Source: Cognatundibacterium squillarum (GTDB taxonomy: Bacteria > Pseudomonadota > Gammaproteobacteria > Burkholderiales > Burkholderiaceae_D). From it: a DNA stretch of 64,000 nt. Below, piece after piece: positions 17,911 to 26,852 of the stretch. The position numbers and the translations under genes are program-made. The stretch's first letter is position 1; each line of letters opens with the position of its first letter. The stretch spans positions 124,001 through 188,000 of the forward strand of contig NZ_BMYU01000004.1 of assembly GCF_014652435.1 (NCBI RefSeq), written 5' to 3'. The notes beneath the pieces are model-generated. The model had not been told where the DNA came from. It did not search any database and saw nothing but the letters and a program-made list of their open reading frames with translations.

Positions 17911-17985
17911 ATCGTCATTTGTATTTTGTAAAAGCCCGGACTTTCTGCCGACGTCCGGGCTTTTGCTATGCTGAACTCCGCAAAA
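17911..17985 (+). repeat. Interspersed intergenic repeat, copy 2 (serves as polA terminator)
   Basis: It contains ATCGTCATTTGTATTTTG, then CCGGACTTTCTGCCGAC, then GCTATGCTGAACTCCGCAAAA, matching the family in order. The middle differs from other copies by the change to GTCCGGGCTTTT, which completes a terminator stem. Confidence 0.8.
17930..17964. terminator. polA terminator formed inside the repeat
   Basis: A perfect 12-bp stem AAAAGCCCGGAC / GTCCGGGCTTTT encloses TTTCTGCCGAC and ends in a T-run. A-run and T-run on either side make it potentially bidirectional. Confidence 0.85.
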
Positions 17986-18010
17986 CCGCCTGAAAATGCC
18001 GGAAACGGGC

Positions 18011-18037
18011 AAAAAAAAGACCGGCACGCAGCCGGTC
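18011..18037 (-). terminator. corA terminator
   Basis: On the minus strand a GACCGGC/GCCGGTC stem is followed by eight Ts, about 25 bases after the corA stop. Confidence 0.85.
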
Positions 18038-18061
18038 GGGATTCACTGTGGAAAATCAGGC

Positions 18062-19036
18062 TTATTTCAGCCAGCCACGGCGGCGGAAATACCAGAACGG
18101 AGTAATTGCCGACGCCACCATCAGCGCCAGCGCAAACGGATAACCGAAATCCCACTCCAGTTCAGGGAACCAGCCTTTAAAGTTCATACCGTAGATACTG
18201 GCGATCAGGGTTGGTGGCAGGAAGGCAACGCTGGCCACCGAGAAAATCTTAATAATTTTATTCTGATTAATGTTGATGAAACCGACGGTGGCATCCATCA
18301 GGAAGTTGATCTTATCGAACAGGAAAGAGGTATGACCATCCAGCGATTCGATATCGCGCAGAATCTGACGCGCTTCTTCAAACTGATCCGCATTCAACAA
18401 ACGGCCACGCATCAGGAAGCTGACCGCACGACGGGTGTCCATCATATTGCGGCGGATACGGCCGTTCAGATCTTCCTCTTGTGCAATCGCATTCAGCGCG
18501 GCAGCAGCGTCCTGATCGCTGAATTCTTTTTGCAGCACGGCGCGGCTGACGTCTTCCAGTTTCTGATAAATCCCTTCCAGCGCATCCGCAGAATACTCGG
18601 CATCGGTGGCATACAAATCCAGCAACACATCGCGGTAATCATTGATGGAACCCGGACGCGAGCGCGCACGCATACGCACTAAACGGAACACCGGCAAATC
18701 GGTGTGATGCACCGAGAACAGAATTTCCTTAGCCAGAATAAACGCCACGGTCACGGTCTGCGCCGGTTCATCTTCATTTTCTTCATCGATCAGAAAATCG
18801 GTACGCAAATGCAAATCACCGTTATCCGCTTCGTAATAACGCGCCGATGCTTCGATGTCTTTGACTTCATCTTCGCCCGGCAGCGTCACGCCGTAAATGC
18901 TTTTCACCCATTCGCGCTCTTCTTCGTTCGGGTCGGTCAGATCGACCCATACCGGCAGCGTGTTCTCAAGATCAGCACGGCTTTCGATATTGATCTGACT
19001 GAGGCGGCCATTATGAAGAACGAAGACATTGATCAT
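18062..19036 (-). CDS. corA: CorA magnesium/cobalt transporter
   Basis: 324 residues. A large N-terminal cytoplasmic domain is followed by the long pore helix, then two C-terminal membrane segments with the selectivity motif YGMNF between them (SVASVAFLPPTLIASIYGMNFKGW...) and the basic tail RRRGWLK. CorA pentamers bring Mg2+ into the cytoplasm and also pass Co2+ and Ni2+. It is a single-gene unit, convergent with polA and ended by its own terminator. Confidence 0.96.
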   Translation of the reverse strand: MINVFVLHNGRLSQINIESRADLENTLPVWVDLTDPNEEEREWVKSIYGVTLPGEDEVKDIEASARYYEADNGDLHLRTDFLIDEENEDEPAQTVTVAFILAKEILFSVHHTDLPVFRLVRMRARSRPGSINDYRDVLLDLYATDAEYSADALEGIYQKLEDVSRAVLQKEFSDQDAAAALNAIAQEEDLNGRIRRNMMDTRRAVSFLMRGRLLNADQFEEARQILRDIESLDGHTSFLFDKINFLMDATVGFININQNKIIKIFSVASVAFLPPTLIASIYGMNFKGWFPELEWDFGYPFALALMVASAITPFWYFRRRGWLK

Positions 19037-19173
19037 GGAGACATCCGGAAGAAGCGGGTTAATCGAATGTCCGCGATTTTAAACGGGTTTGTGCGCGCTG
19101 AATACCAAAGCCGGCACTTTCCGGCATCGCGGCTGCAAAAAATTTCCGTCACGGGATATTGCGGCAAAAAGCA

Positions 19174-19199
19174 AAAAAGGCAGCCGCCGCTGCCTTTTT
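19174..19199 (-). terminator. Terminator of the mpl-to-DUF4124 operon
   Basis: A perfect 11-bp stem AAAAAGGCAGC / GCTGCCTTTTT with a CGCC loop lies 30 bases after the last gene of the long minus-strand operon. Confidence 0.85.
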
Positions 19200-19229
19200 A
19201 TCCGTACTGACGTGATCTGCTGTTAAGTC

Positions 19230-19706
19230 TCAGCGACTGGCTTTATCAATCGCCTTATTCAGCATTTTCTGACGGAAATCCTGATCTCCCACACTGGCGC
19301 TGCTGTCATCCTCTTTTGGCTTAGGACGCTCAAAGCCTTTGGCATCATGCAGTTTGACGTTTTTTGCATCGGCGCGCTGATTACATTCGGTGTCAGAGTA
19401 CGTAACCGTACCGTTAATCACACATTTTTTCACACCGGATTCCACCGTCACCGGTGCTGGCATATTTTCATTCGGTGCAACTGTGCCGGAGGCCGGTGAG
19501 CTGTTGTTACTGCCATTCACACCGGCAGCATTTTTCAGTTCATTCGAAATCACACCGGCAGATTTCCCCCAGCGCTGTAACTGATCATTCAGCGGCAGAC
19601 GACCGGTACGGATGGTGTATAAAAATCCCATCGCCAGTGCCCCCAGCAACATAAAAATAATCATTACAGAAATCAGACTGAGTCCTGCCTGCTTGCGAAT
19701 TTTCAT
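19230..19706 (-). CDS. DUF4124-like membrane-anchored protein with prepilin-like N-terminus
   Basis: 158 residues. The start overlaps the mtgA stop as ATGA. The first 30 residues (KIRKQAGLSLISVMIIFMLLGALAMG) are a positively charged end plus one membrane segment and look like a type IV prepilin leader, with glycine before the hydrophobic stretch. The linker is Asn/Ser/Pro-rich. The segment KKCVINGTVTYSDTECNQRA is a typical DUF4124 pattern with two cysteines, suggesting a small disulfide-bonded periplasmic domain. It is the last gene of the mpl operon, immediately after the transglycosylase. Function unknown; a role at the cell wall is inference from neighbours. Confidence 0.7.
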   Translation of the reverse strand: MKIRKQAGLSLISVMIIFMLLGALAMGFLYTIRTGRLPLNDQLQRWGKSAGVISNELKNAAGVNGSNNSSPASGTVAPNENMPAPVTVESGVKKCVINGTVTYSDTECNQRADAKNVKLHDAKGFERPKPKEDDSSASVGDQDFRQKMLNKAIDKASR

Positions 19707-20398
19707 GGTAATTCCGCGCTGTTCATCCGTTTCAGGATCATATCCGTGCGTTTTTGCAGGTAAGCTGATCCCTGGTGTTTATCGTAATAGCGCGGACGCG
19801 GTAACATCACCGCCAGCCGCGCTGCCTGCGCAGGCCCGAGTGACGATGCCGGAATGCCGTAATAATGACGGCTGGCTGCTTCAGCCCCGAATACACCAAC
19901 ACCCCATTCCACCACATTCAGATAAATTTCCAGTATCCGTTCTTTATCCATGCAGGCTTCCAGCATGTAGGTGATGATGAGCTCTTCACCTTTGCGCAGA
20001 TAACTGCGCTCACCGGATAAAAACAGATTTTTGGCAAGTTGCTGTGTGATGGTCGAGCCGCCGGACACCACTTTACCCTTTTTCTGGTTTTTTTGATATG
20101 CCTTTTGCATGGCTTCCCAGTCCACCCCCTCGTGTTCTGCGAAGCCATCGTCTTCCGAAGCAATGACGGCACGCTTCAGATTCGCGGAGATTTTGTTATA
20201 CGGCACCCACTTATGCTGCAATTTGAATGCGGGATTTTTTTCGCTCAGCACCGCTTCCTGCTGACGCATAAAACTGGTGGAAGTTGGATTGTGATCAATC
20301 CACCAGAGTATCTGTACAAAGAAATAAGCCTGTACCAGCAGGAACAGCAGCGCGGGCATCAGTACCAGCCAGAAAAGTAAACGACGCAGCAACTTCAC
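19703..20398 (-). CDS. mtgA: Monofunctional peptidoglycan glycosyltransferase
   Basis: 231 residues from a GTG start 4 bases after the aroE stop. One N-terminal membrane segment (LLFWLVLMPALLFLLVQAYFF) anchors a GT51 domain. The catalytic motif EDDGFAEHEGVDW and the second motif GGSTITQQLAKNLFLS are intact, and the later LNVVEWGVGVFGAEAASRHYYG is typical. MtgA polymerises lipid II into glycan strands without transpeptidation. It is in the same operon as mpl, another cell-wall enzyme. The start is GTG rather than ATG, and no better upstream codon exists without running into aroE. Confidence 0.95.
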   Translation of the reverse strand: MKLLRRLLFWLVLMPALLFLLVQAYFFVQILWWIDHNPTSTSFMRQQEAVLSEKNPAFKLQHKWVPYNKISANLKRAVIASEDDGFAEHEGVDWEAMQKAYQKNQKKGKVVSGGSTITQQLAKNLFLSGERSYLRKGEELIITYMLEACMDKERILEIYLNVVEWGVGVFGAEAASRHYYGIPASSLGPAQAARLAVMLPRPRYYDKHQGSAYLQKRTDMILKRMNSAELP

Positions 20399-20402
20399 AG
20401 CT

Positions 20403-21239
20403 TTATCCTTTCTGCAGCATAGTCCTCAGTTCAGCCAGCACAGCCGTGGTTTGCGGTCTGACCTGGCGCCAAAGATAAAATGCTTCCGCCGCCTGCTCCA
20501 CCAGCATCCCCAGCCCGTCGCGGGTTTGTGCCCCCTGCTCACGCGCATAACAGCAGAATGGGGTTTCCTGTGCGCCGTACATCATGTCGTAGGCCAGCGT
20601 TTCTGCATGCATCAAGCCTGCCGGTAATGGTGGCAATTCTCCATGCAGGCTGGCGGAAGTCGCGTTGATGATCACATCAAACGGCCCCTGCAAATCCGCA
20701 AACGTGCTCGCTGCAGCAACGCAGTCCGGCGCATCACTCTGCAGCATAGTCAGCAATTCCTGTGCACGTGCCAGCGTCCGGTTGGCGATTACCAGCGCTG
20801 CCGGTGCCTGCTCTGCCAGCGGCAGTAAAGCACCGCGCGCTGCGCCGCCCGCACCCAGCATCAGCACCCGCTTACCACGCAGACTGCAGGCAGCATTCTG
20901 TACGATATCCGTGACCAGTCCGATGCCATCGGTGTTATCCGCAAGTATTCTGCCATCCTGAAACAGCAAGGTATTCACTGCACCGGCCGCACGCGCGCGT
21001 GCCGTCATGCTGTCTGCCAGCGCAAACGCTTCCAGCTTAAACGGAACAGTCACATTCGCGCCGCGTGCACCGCTGTCCATCAGCTGACGCACTGCACCGG
21101 CAAAATCGTCCAGCGGCGCTTCCAGTGTGGCGTACTGCATCTGCTGCGAGGTTTGTGCAGCAAATGCCGCGTGTATGTAGGGAGATTTACTGTGTCCTAC
21201 CGGATTTCCGATAACGACATAAGCATCCGCTTGCTGCAT
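20403..21239 (-). CDS. aroE: Shikimate dehydrogenase
   Basis: 278 residues, normal for AroE. It shows the shikimate site GNPVGHSKSPYIH, the catalytic lysine in NVTVPFK, NTDGIG with the catalytic Asp, and the NADP-binding loop LMLGAGGAARGALLPLA followed by NRT. It reduces 3-dehydroshikimate to shikimate with NADPH in the chorismate pathway. Its ATG overlaps the tonB stop by one base (TAATG), indicating translational coupling. Later in the same operon logic, ubiC consumes chorismate, though a regulatory link is only suggestive. Confidence 0.96.
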   Translation of the reverse strand: MQQADAYVVIGNPVGHSKSPYIHAAFAAQTSQQMQYATLEAPLDDFAGAVRQLMDSGARGANVTVPFKLEAFALADSMTARARAAGAVNTLLFQDGRILADNTDGIGLVTDIVQNAACSLRGKRVLMLGAGGAARGALLPLAEQAPAALVIANRTLARAQELLTMLQSDAPDCVAAASTFADLQGPFDVIINATSASLHGELPPLPAGLMHAETLAYDMMYGAQETPFCCYAREQGAQTRDGLGMLVEQAAEAFYLWRQVRPQTTAVLAELRTMLQKG

Positions 21240-22141
21240 TACTTCACGCCTCCGCGTAATTCGGTTTCCAGTTGCTGATCCCGCGTAAAGCGGAAATGGG
21301 TAATGACCACCCAGACATCATCTTTATCACGCGAACGCATGTTCTGCGGAAAATGCCCGTAGGGTGCTGAGTTGCGCACGATTTTCAGTGCGGCTTTGTC
21401 CAGATCTTTATTGCCGGACGACTTTTCAATGCGCGGGCCGCCTTCTTTTTCATAGATCGTGCCATCCTGAAAAATCGGGATATACACAATCAGCTCGCCG
21501 TACATTTTTTTGCCGTCTTTACGCGGAAAATTCAGCGTACCGAATTCTTCAATCCGCTTTTGCAATTGCTTGTAATAGATGGCATAACCAACGCGCTGCG
21601 TGGTTGGTGTGATGAACGACTTACGCGGACGGCGGTTCTGGTCTTCAATCGTCTGATTGATTTCCGCTGCCATACGCGCAATTGCTTTAGATGTTTCCAG
21701 ATCTTCCGCGCCCGGTGTATTCACCGGCTTCTGATCCAGTTTGCGCTTGTCCTGCTCGGCAACGTGGAAACTGGTTTTCGCTTTTGCCTGATCGAGCAAA
21801 TGTTTCTGTACCTGCTCCAGTTCTTCAATGCGGCGCGCAGCAGCACGCAGACTGTCACCGTTCTCTACTTTTTGCAGATCCGGCAGCGGAGATTTGCTGC
21901 GACCATCTTCCGCATTACCACCGCCTTCCAGATCGGCCTGCGCCAGCAAGTCAGCTTTTGCCGGTTTTTTATCGTGACGGGTATTCACCAGTATCACTTC
22001 CAGCCCTTTATCCTGCATGGCTTCAGAACGGGTGACCGGCGCGACAAAATGGACAAAAAACAGAACCAGCAAATGCATCAGTGCCGACCCGCCGAGGGTC
22101 AGCACCAGCAAACGATCAGAACGCGATAATTGTTTCAGCAT
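21239..22141 (-). CDS. TonB-family energy-transducing protein
   Basis: 300 residues from the ATG at 22141 (a TTG two codons upstream is possible). The N-terminal cytoplasmic stub and one membrane helix (LLVLTLGGSALMHLLVLFFVHFV) are followed by a charged, coiled-coil-prone periplasmic linker (RRIEELEQVQKHLLDQ). A C-terminal TonB-type domain ends it (YGELIVYIPIFQDGTIYEKEGGPRIEKSSGNKDLDKAALKIVRNSAPYGHFP). It lacks the Pro-Glu/Pro-Lys spacer of E. coli TonB. No exbB/exbD is adjacent, so it may use partners encoded elsewhere or have a structural role. Confidence 0.85.
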   Translation of the reverse strand: MLKQLSRSDRLLVLTLGGSALMHLLVLFFVHFVAPVTRSEAMQDKGLEVILVNTRHDKKPAKADLLAQADLEGGGNAEDGRSKSPLPDLQKVENGDSLRAAARRIEELEQVQKHLLDQAKAKTSFHVAEQDKRKLDQKPVNTPGAEDLETSKAIARMAAEINQTIEDQNRRPRKSFITPTTQRVGYAIYYKQLQKRIEEFGTLNFPRKDGKKMYGELIVYIPIFQDGTIYEKEGGPRIEKSSGNKDLDKAALKIVRNSAPYGHFPQNMRSRDKDDVWVVITHFRFTRDQQLETELRGGVK

Positions 22142-22159
22142 GCTCAAAAAGAAAAGTAA

Positions 22160-24241
22160 TCAGACTGCACTCAGTCCGGTATCAACAGCATCCTGTGGTT
22201 CGGTTTCCGGCGCGGCTTGCGCATCTTCTGACGTGGTGACACCGGCTGCAGCTTCGTTGTCAGCAGACATTTCCTCTGCCACATCAGCATCTGCCTCATC
22301 TTCCGCGTCATCTTCGCCCAGATCCGTTTGTCCCAGCACTTCCAGCACACGTGCTTCCACACTCAGATCCAGCTCATCCCAGCGCAGAATATCCAGTTTC
22401 ACCTGTGCACCGCGTGCAACTTGCGCCATGCCCGGCATACGGATCACCAGCGGAATTTCGCTGAGACGCAGAATTTCATCTTTCAGTACCACCGCATCTA
22501 CCTGACGCACCTGCTCCTGTTGCAGCCAGCGCAGACACCAGTAGCGCTCCATGCCGGACTGGAAGTCCGCATACGCTGAGTACGCGGCATCGAAACCGGA
22601 TACGATCGCATACAGATCAGCATCTTTCGGCTTGAACGGTGCCACCAGCGGTGCGGTGATACCGTGCTGCACACAAGCGATGATCTGCCACTGATTGATC
22701 AGATCGGTGTAACGGCGCAGCGGCGATGTGCTCCACGCATACTGATCCACACCCAGTCCCTGATGCGGTGCTGCATGCGTCAGCATACGGACCTGCATAC
22801 GCGCAGTCCAGTTACCCGGACCACGTCCGCCGGCAACGCCCTGTGCGCGGTAAATGCCCGGAATCCCGTGGTCAGCCATCAGCTTACCCCAGGTGCTGTT
22901 TGCAAAAATCATCAATTCTGCAACCATTTTATCCAGCGGCGCACCACGTTTACGACGAACGATGCTGACAACGTCGTTTTCGACGTAGAAATTGAAATCA
23001 ACGCGGTTATTCTGTTCCGGCTTCAGACCAAATGCTTCGCGCTTGGCCATACGCGCTTTTTCCAGCACCAGCGCCCATTGCCAGATACTGGCGATCTCGG
23101 CTTTGTGCGGATAATCTCCCGTACCGGCTTCCAGATTTTCTTCGGTGACAAGCGCATCCAGATCGTTATGGCGCAGATTCGACACGACAGGAATCTGCTC
23201 GATACGGGTTTCCGTGCTGATCACGGACCAGTCCTGCGTATCCAGCACCGTGTACAGCGAAACCGCCGGACGGGTCTGACCTTCGCCCAGTGTGAACACA
23301 TCCACCAGCGCATCCGGCAGCATCGTGATTTTGTCGCCGGGCATATATACCGTCGACATGCGCGAACGGGCTAACTGATCCACCGCATCGTCGCGCTGAA
23401 TCGCCAGTGCCGGTGCGGCAATATGGATGCCGATACGGACTTTGCCGTCTTCCAGCGGCGTTACCGAAAATGCATCGTCAATTTCCGTGGTGGTGACATC
23501 GTCAATCGAAAATGCAGCCACGTCCGCGACCGGTAAATCCTGCGGCAGAACCGGCAAAGGCAATTCCGGGAAACCGGTACCTTTCGGGAAATGCTCGTAA
23601 TGAAAACGCGCCAGATGTAAATCTTTCGCAGAAGCAAAACCACCGGTTTCCAGCAGTAATCGTGCCGGTGTGGTTTGCAGCTGTTCGCAAGCTTCTGCCA
23701 GCGCTTTGTATTCGATACCGTTTTTATCCGGTTTAAACAGTAAAGTGCGTGCCAGCGATTTAAATGCTTCCGGCAATTTGCGCTGCTTCAGTTCTTCCAC
23801 ATAAGCAGCCTGCACCAGCAATTGCTGTTTCTTTTTCTCAATCCCTGCCAGCGCTGCTTTCAGCGTTGCTTCCGGCGCGGCTTTATAGCGACCGCGCCCT
23901 TTCTTCTGGAAATAAACCGGTGACTGATGCAATGCCAGAATCAGTCCGGCAGTTTCATGGGTTGCCGGCGTAGCACCGAAATATTCTGCTGCGAGTTCAG
24001 TAAATCCGAATTCTTCCTGTCCTGCGACTTCCCACAAAAATCCGAGATCCATCTCCGCAGCAACCACGCGGGCTTGCTCCATCATGTTTGCAGGTTCCGG
24101 TGCACTGAATTGCAGGAACACATCCTTGCCTTTCACTTTGGTGCGTTTGCCGGTCGGCAATTCCACCTGAAATGCTTCGCCAGCCTGACTTAATACGCTT
24201 CCTGCTTTGAAATCGCCGGATTCTTCAAAAAAAACATTCAT
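22160..24241 (-). CDS. RNase II/RNase R-family 3'-5' exoribonuclease
   Basis: 693 residues. The RNB catalytic domain is intact: FSIDDVTTTEIDDAFSV carries the conserved Asp cluster, then HIAAPALAI, and TSPLRRYTDLINQWQ near the end of the domain. The N-terminal ~200 residues are unlike the usual two cold-shock domains of RNase R. The C-terminus has a short S1-like stretch followed by a very acidic low-complexity tail of about 55 residues (EDDAEDEADADVAEEM and on). It degrades RNA 3' to 5' with divalent metal. It lies mid-operon between ubiC and tonB. It is close to the RNB protein common in betaproteobacteria rather than canonical Rnb or Rnr. Confidence 0.88.
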   Translation of the reverse strand: MNVFFEESGDFKAGSVLSQAGEAFQVELPTGKRTKVKGKDVFLQFSAPEPANMMEQARVVAAEMDLGFLWEVAGQEEFGFTELAAEYFGATPATHETAGLILALHQSPVYFQKKGRGRYKAAPEATLKAALAGIEKKKQQLLVQAAYVEELKQRKLPEAFKSLARTLLFKPDKNGIEYKALAEACEQLQTTPARLLLETGGFASAKDLHLARFHYEHFPKGTGFPELPLPVLPQDLPVADVAAFSIDDVTTTEIDDAFSVTPLEDGKVRIGIHIAAPALAIQRDDAVDQLARSRMSTVYMPGDKITMLPDALVDVFTLGEGQTRPAVSLYTVLDTQDWSVISTETRIEQIPVVSNLRHNDLDALVTEENLEAGTGDYPHKAEIASIWQWALVLEKARMAKREAFGLKPEQNNRVDFNFYVENDVVSIVRRKRGAPLDKMVAELMIFANSTWGKLMADHGIPGIYRAQGVAGGRGPGNWTARMQVRMLTHAAPHQGLGVDQYAWSTSPLRRYTDLINQWQIIACVQHGITAPLVAPFKPKDADLYAIVSGFDAAYSAYADFQSGMERYWCLRWLQQEQVRQVDAVVLKDEILRLSEIPLVIRMPGMAQVARGAQVKLDILRWDELDLSVEARVLEVLGQTDLGEDDAEDEADADVAEEMSADNEAAAGVTTSEDAQAAPETEPQDAVDTGLSAV

Positions 24242-24245
24242 GCAT

Positions 24246-24905
24246 TTATGCTTGGTTTAAGGAAACAGCAAGCTGCGCCAGCGCGGGTTGCTGTTTCCGG
24301 TTAATCGTATTCACTACAGCGGCTGGCGGCAATTGCAGCACAGCCGGTAAAAAAACTTCGGTCACCATCAGGCATGCGCCTTTACGCCAGAATAAAGAAC
24401 GTCTGGCAGGGAGGCTTTGGTAAGCGCGCAGCTCCGGCAATTCGCGATAAATACGCTGCATCAGCGGATGCCCGGACGGCAAACGCGCAAATTGCAAATC
24501 ACCACGCCGGACCAGCGGATCAGAAAATAAGGTGCTGCCCAGCGAACGTTCGCCGAGCGAGCTGAATAAAGGCCATTGCTGATGCGTTGCACTCAGCGGC
24601 ACAACCGTGTGTCCGTAAATCGCCGGTACGCCGTCACAGCGTAAAATCACTTCGCGCTGATGCACACGCGTTCGCTGAGCCAGACCAAGCGCGGCAAATT
24701 CATCCGCCAGACTGCCCGCCAGTTGCTGCGACAGCTTCTGAACACGGAACTGGTGGCAGCGCGCTACCAGACGCGCTGTCAGTGAGCCACGGTCTTCCAG
24801 CCAGTGTTTCAGTAACCGGCCTGCGCCACTGGCTGCACTGTGAGCATGCCATACCGCTGTGCGACGGTACTGCGGCCGCACACGCTGCTTTTCTGCTTCA
24901 GCCAT
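24246..24905 (-). CDS. ubiC: Chorismate--pyruvate lyase
   Basis: 219 residues from MAEAEKQRVRPQYRR; its ATG overlaps the stop of the yqiA-like gene (ATGGCTGA). The family pattern is clear: REVILRCDGVPAIYGHTVVPLS, LGERSLGSTLFSDPLVRRG, and the C-terminal RRSLFWRKGACLMVTEVFLPAV holding the catalytic Glu. UbiC makes 4-hydroxybenzoate and pyruvate from chorismate, the first committed step of ubiquinone synthesis. It is longer than E. coli UbiC (165 residues), mainly through an N-terminal extension. No ubiA lies next to it. Confidence 0.92.
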   Translation of the reverse strand: MAEAEKQRVRPQYRRTAVWHAHSAASGAGRLLKHWLEDRGSLTARLVARCHQFRVQKLSQQLAGSLADEFAALGLAQRTRVHQREVILRCDGVPAIYGHTVVPLSATHQQWPLFSSLGERSLGSTLFSDPLVRRGDLQFARLPSGHPLMQRIYRELPELRAYQSLPARRSLFWRKGACLMVTEVFLPAVLQLPPAAVVNTINRKQQPALAQLAVSLNQA

Positions 24906-25473
24906 AACGACGATCGCAGAATTGCAAAACAAACGGTAAATGATCCGCAAATTCAGCGATGCCATGATCGCTGCCCTGAATAATCAATTGCATTGCGCCG
25001 TGGTAGTAACTGAGCATTTCACGGTAATCCAGCACTTCATCACCGGTCGACGCCATCAGGAAATAACGCTCAGGGCGGGTAATACCATTCACTGCCAGTG
25101 CACGCAGTTCGTCCACATATTCCGGCAAAAATTCAAAGACTTCGTCGCTGTGATAGTAAGTGGTGGTGCCGACATAGGATTCCAGCTCACGTGGTGGCTT
25201 TACCGCCGGATTCACGACCACTGCACGACAACCGGTTTGTTCCGCCAGCCAGGTAGCGTAATAGCCGCCCAGCGACGATCCGATCACGGTCAGTTCGCTG
25301 GCCGGAACGCCTTCAATCAGCGACAGCGATTGTTCTATCGCGATTTTCGGAGATGGCGATAATTGCGGGCAGGCAAAATCAGCGGCTCTGCCATGCTGTT
25401 CCATGAACGCCTGCATCGCACGCGCCTTGAATGAAGCCGGTGAAGAGCGGAAACCGTGCAAATACAGAATCAT
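24898..25473 (-). CDS. YqiA-like alpha/beta-hydrolase esterase
   Basis: 191 residues. An alpha/beta-hydrolase of the YqiA/YcfP group: N-terminal MILYLHGFRSSPASFKA with the oxyanion-hole HGF, nucleophile elbow GSSLGGYYA, an acid residue in STGDEVLDY, and the catalytic His in GSDHGI. These esterases act on short acyl esters in the cytoplasm; a natural substrate is not established. It overlaps mpl by 4 bases and ubiC by 8 bases, so it is embedded in the operon. Confidence 0.88.
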   Translation of the reverse strand: MILYLHGFRSSPASFKARAMQAFMEQHGRAADFACPQLSPSPKIAIEQSLSLIEGVPASELTVIGSSLGGYYATWLAEQTGCRAVVVNPAVKPPRELESYVGTTTYYHSDEVFEFLPEYVDELRALAVNGITRPERYFLMASTGDEVLDYREMLSYYHGAMQLIIQGSDHGIAEFADHLPFVLQFCDRRYG

Positions 25474-26852
25474 GCTGCCTGACCCCGGCTCTTCAGCACA
25501 TCCAGTAATTTCTGGTGTACACCACCAAAACCGCCGTTACTCATCACCAGTACATAGTCTCCCGGTTTTGCCGCAGACGTGACTGCAGCAATCAGCGCCG
25601 GCAGATCATGATAGGCCGCTGCTTTTTCGCCCAGCGGTGCCAGTGCACCGGCCAGATCCCAGCCTATTGCATCTTTACCTTCGAGTGCGCCATAGCCGAA
25701 CACCAGATCCGCATCTTTCAGGCTTGGTGGTAAAGCGTCTTTCATGGTACCCAGCTTCATCGTATTGGAACGCGGTTCCAGTACCGCCAGAATACGCGCA
25801 TTGCCGACACGGCGACGCAGGCCGCTGACCGTCGTTTCAATTGCGGTCGGGTGATGGGCGAAATCATCGATTACCGTGACGCCGTCCTCAACCCCGCGTA
25901 CTTCCATGCGGCGCTTGACGCTCTGGAAAGCCGACAATGCTTCCACTGCAACCTCAGGCGTCACGCCAACGTGGCGGGCGGCGGCAATCGCTGCCAGTGC
26001 ATTCATACGGTTGTGCGCACCGTTCAGCTCCCACTGAACGCGTCCGCATAACTGACCGTGGAAATACACGTCAAATTCTTCGTTTTGCTGTAACTCCAGC
26101 GACCAGGCCTGTCCATGTCCGAATTGCTCACATTCACTCCAGCGCCCGCGCTCCAGCACGCGCCCGAGCGCTTCGTCATTGCCGTTGACGATCAGACGAC
26201 CGACGCCCGGAACGGTGCGCACCAGATGGTGGAACTGTGTTTCGATCGCACGCAGATCAGGAAAAATATCTGCATGATCGTATTCCAGATTATTCAGAAT
26301 CGCAGTGCGTGCATGATAGTGCACAAATTTACTGCGTTTATCAAAGAACGCCGTGTCGTATTCATCGGCTTCAATCACAAAGAAGTCAGAGCTGTGCGCT
26401 CCCTGCAGACGTGCAGAGATACCGAAATTGCGCGGAACACCGCCAATAAGGAAACCCGGAGCGTAACCGGCATATTCCAGTATCCATGCCAGCATCGCGG
26501 AAGTGGTTGTTTTACCATGCGTCCCGGCGACCGCCAGCACCCAGCGCTGACGCAGTATGTGTTCACCCATCCATTGCGGACCGGAAACATACGGCAGTCC
26601 ACGATTCAGGATTTCTTCCATCAGGGGATTACCGCGCGAGACGACATTACCGATCACATATAAATCCGGTTCGAGGGCGGTTTGCTCTGCGCCGAAACCC
26701 TGAATCAGCGTAATGCCCTGCGCTTCCAGCTGGGTACTCATCGGCGGATACACATTAGCATCGCAACCTGTGACGGTATGACCAGCCTCTTTTGCCAGAA
26801 CAGCAAGACCACCCATAAAGGTGCCGCAAATGCCCAAGATATGAATATGCAT
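25470..26852 (-). CDS. mpl: UDP-N-acetylmuramate:L-alanyl-gamma-D-glutamyl-meso-diaminopimelate ligase
   Basis: 460 residues from MHIHILGICGTFMGGLA, with GGAAAA 6 bases upstream; an ATG 5 codons earlier is less likely. A Mur ligase with N-terminal Rossmann-like UDP-binding motif, the ATP loop AVAGTHGKTTTSAML, the central NNLEYDHADIF and the C-terminal VIDDFAHHPTAIETT. Mpl reattaches the recycled tripeptide to UDP-MurNAc, feeding cell-wall turnover products back into synthesis. The motif order and length fit Mpl better than MurC. It is the first gene of an eight-gene minus-strand operon. Confidence 0.95.
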   Translation of the reverse strand: MHIHILGICGTFMGGLAVLAKEAGHTVTGCDANVYPPMSTQLEAQGITLIQGFGAEQTALEPDLYVIGNVVSRGNPLMEEILNRGLPYVSGPQWMGEHILRQRWVLAVAGTHGKTTTSAMLAWILEYAGYAPGFLIGGVPRNFGISARLQGAHSSDFFVIEADEYDTAFFDKRSKFVHYHARTAILNNLEYDHADIFPDLRAIETQFHHLVRTVPGVGRLIVNGNDEALGRVLERGRWSECEQFGHGQAWSLELQQNEEFDVYFHGQLCGRVQWELNGAHNRMNALAAIAAARHVGVTPEVAVEALSAFQSVKRRMEVRGVEDGVTVIDDFAHHPTAIETTVSGLRRRVGNARILAVLEPRSNTMKLGTMKDALPPSLKDADLVFGYGALEGKDAIGWDLAGALAPLGEKAAAYHDLPALIAAVTSAAKPGDYVLVMSNGGFGGVHQKLLDVLKSRGQAA

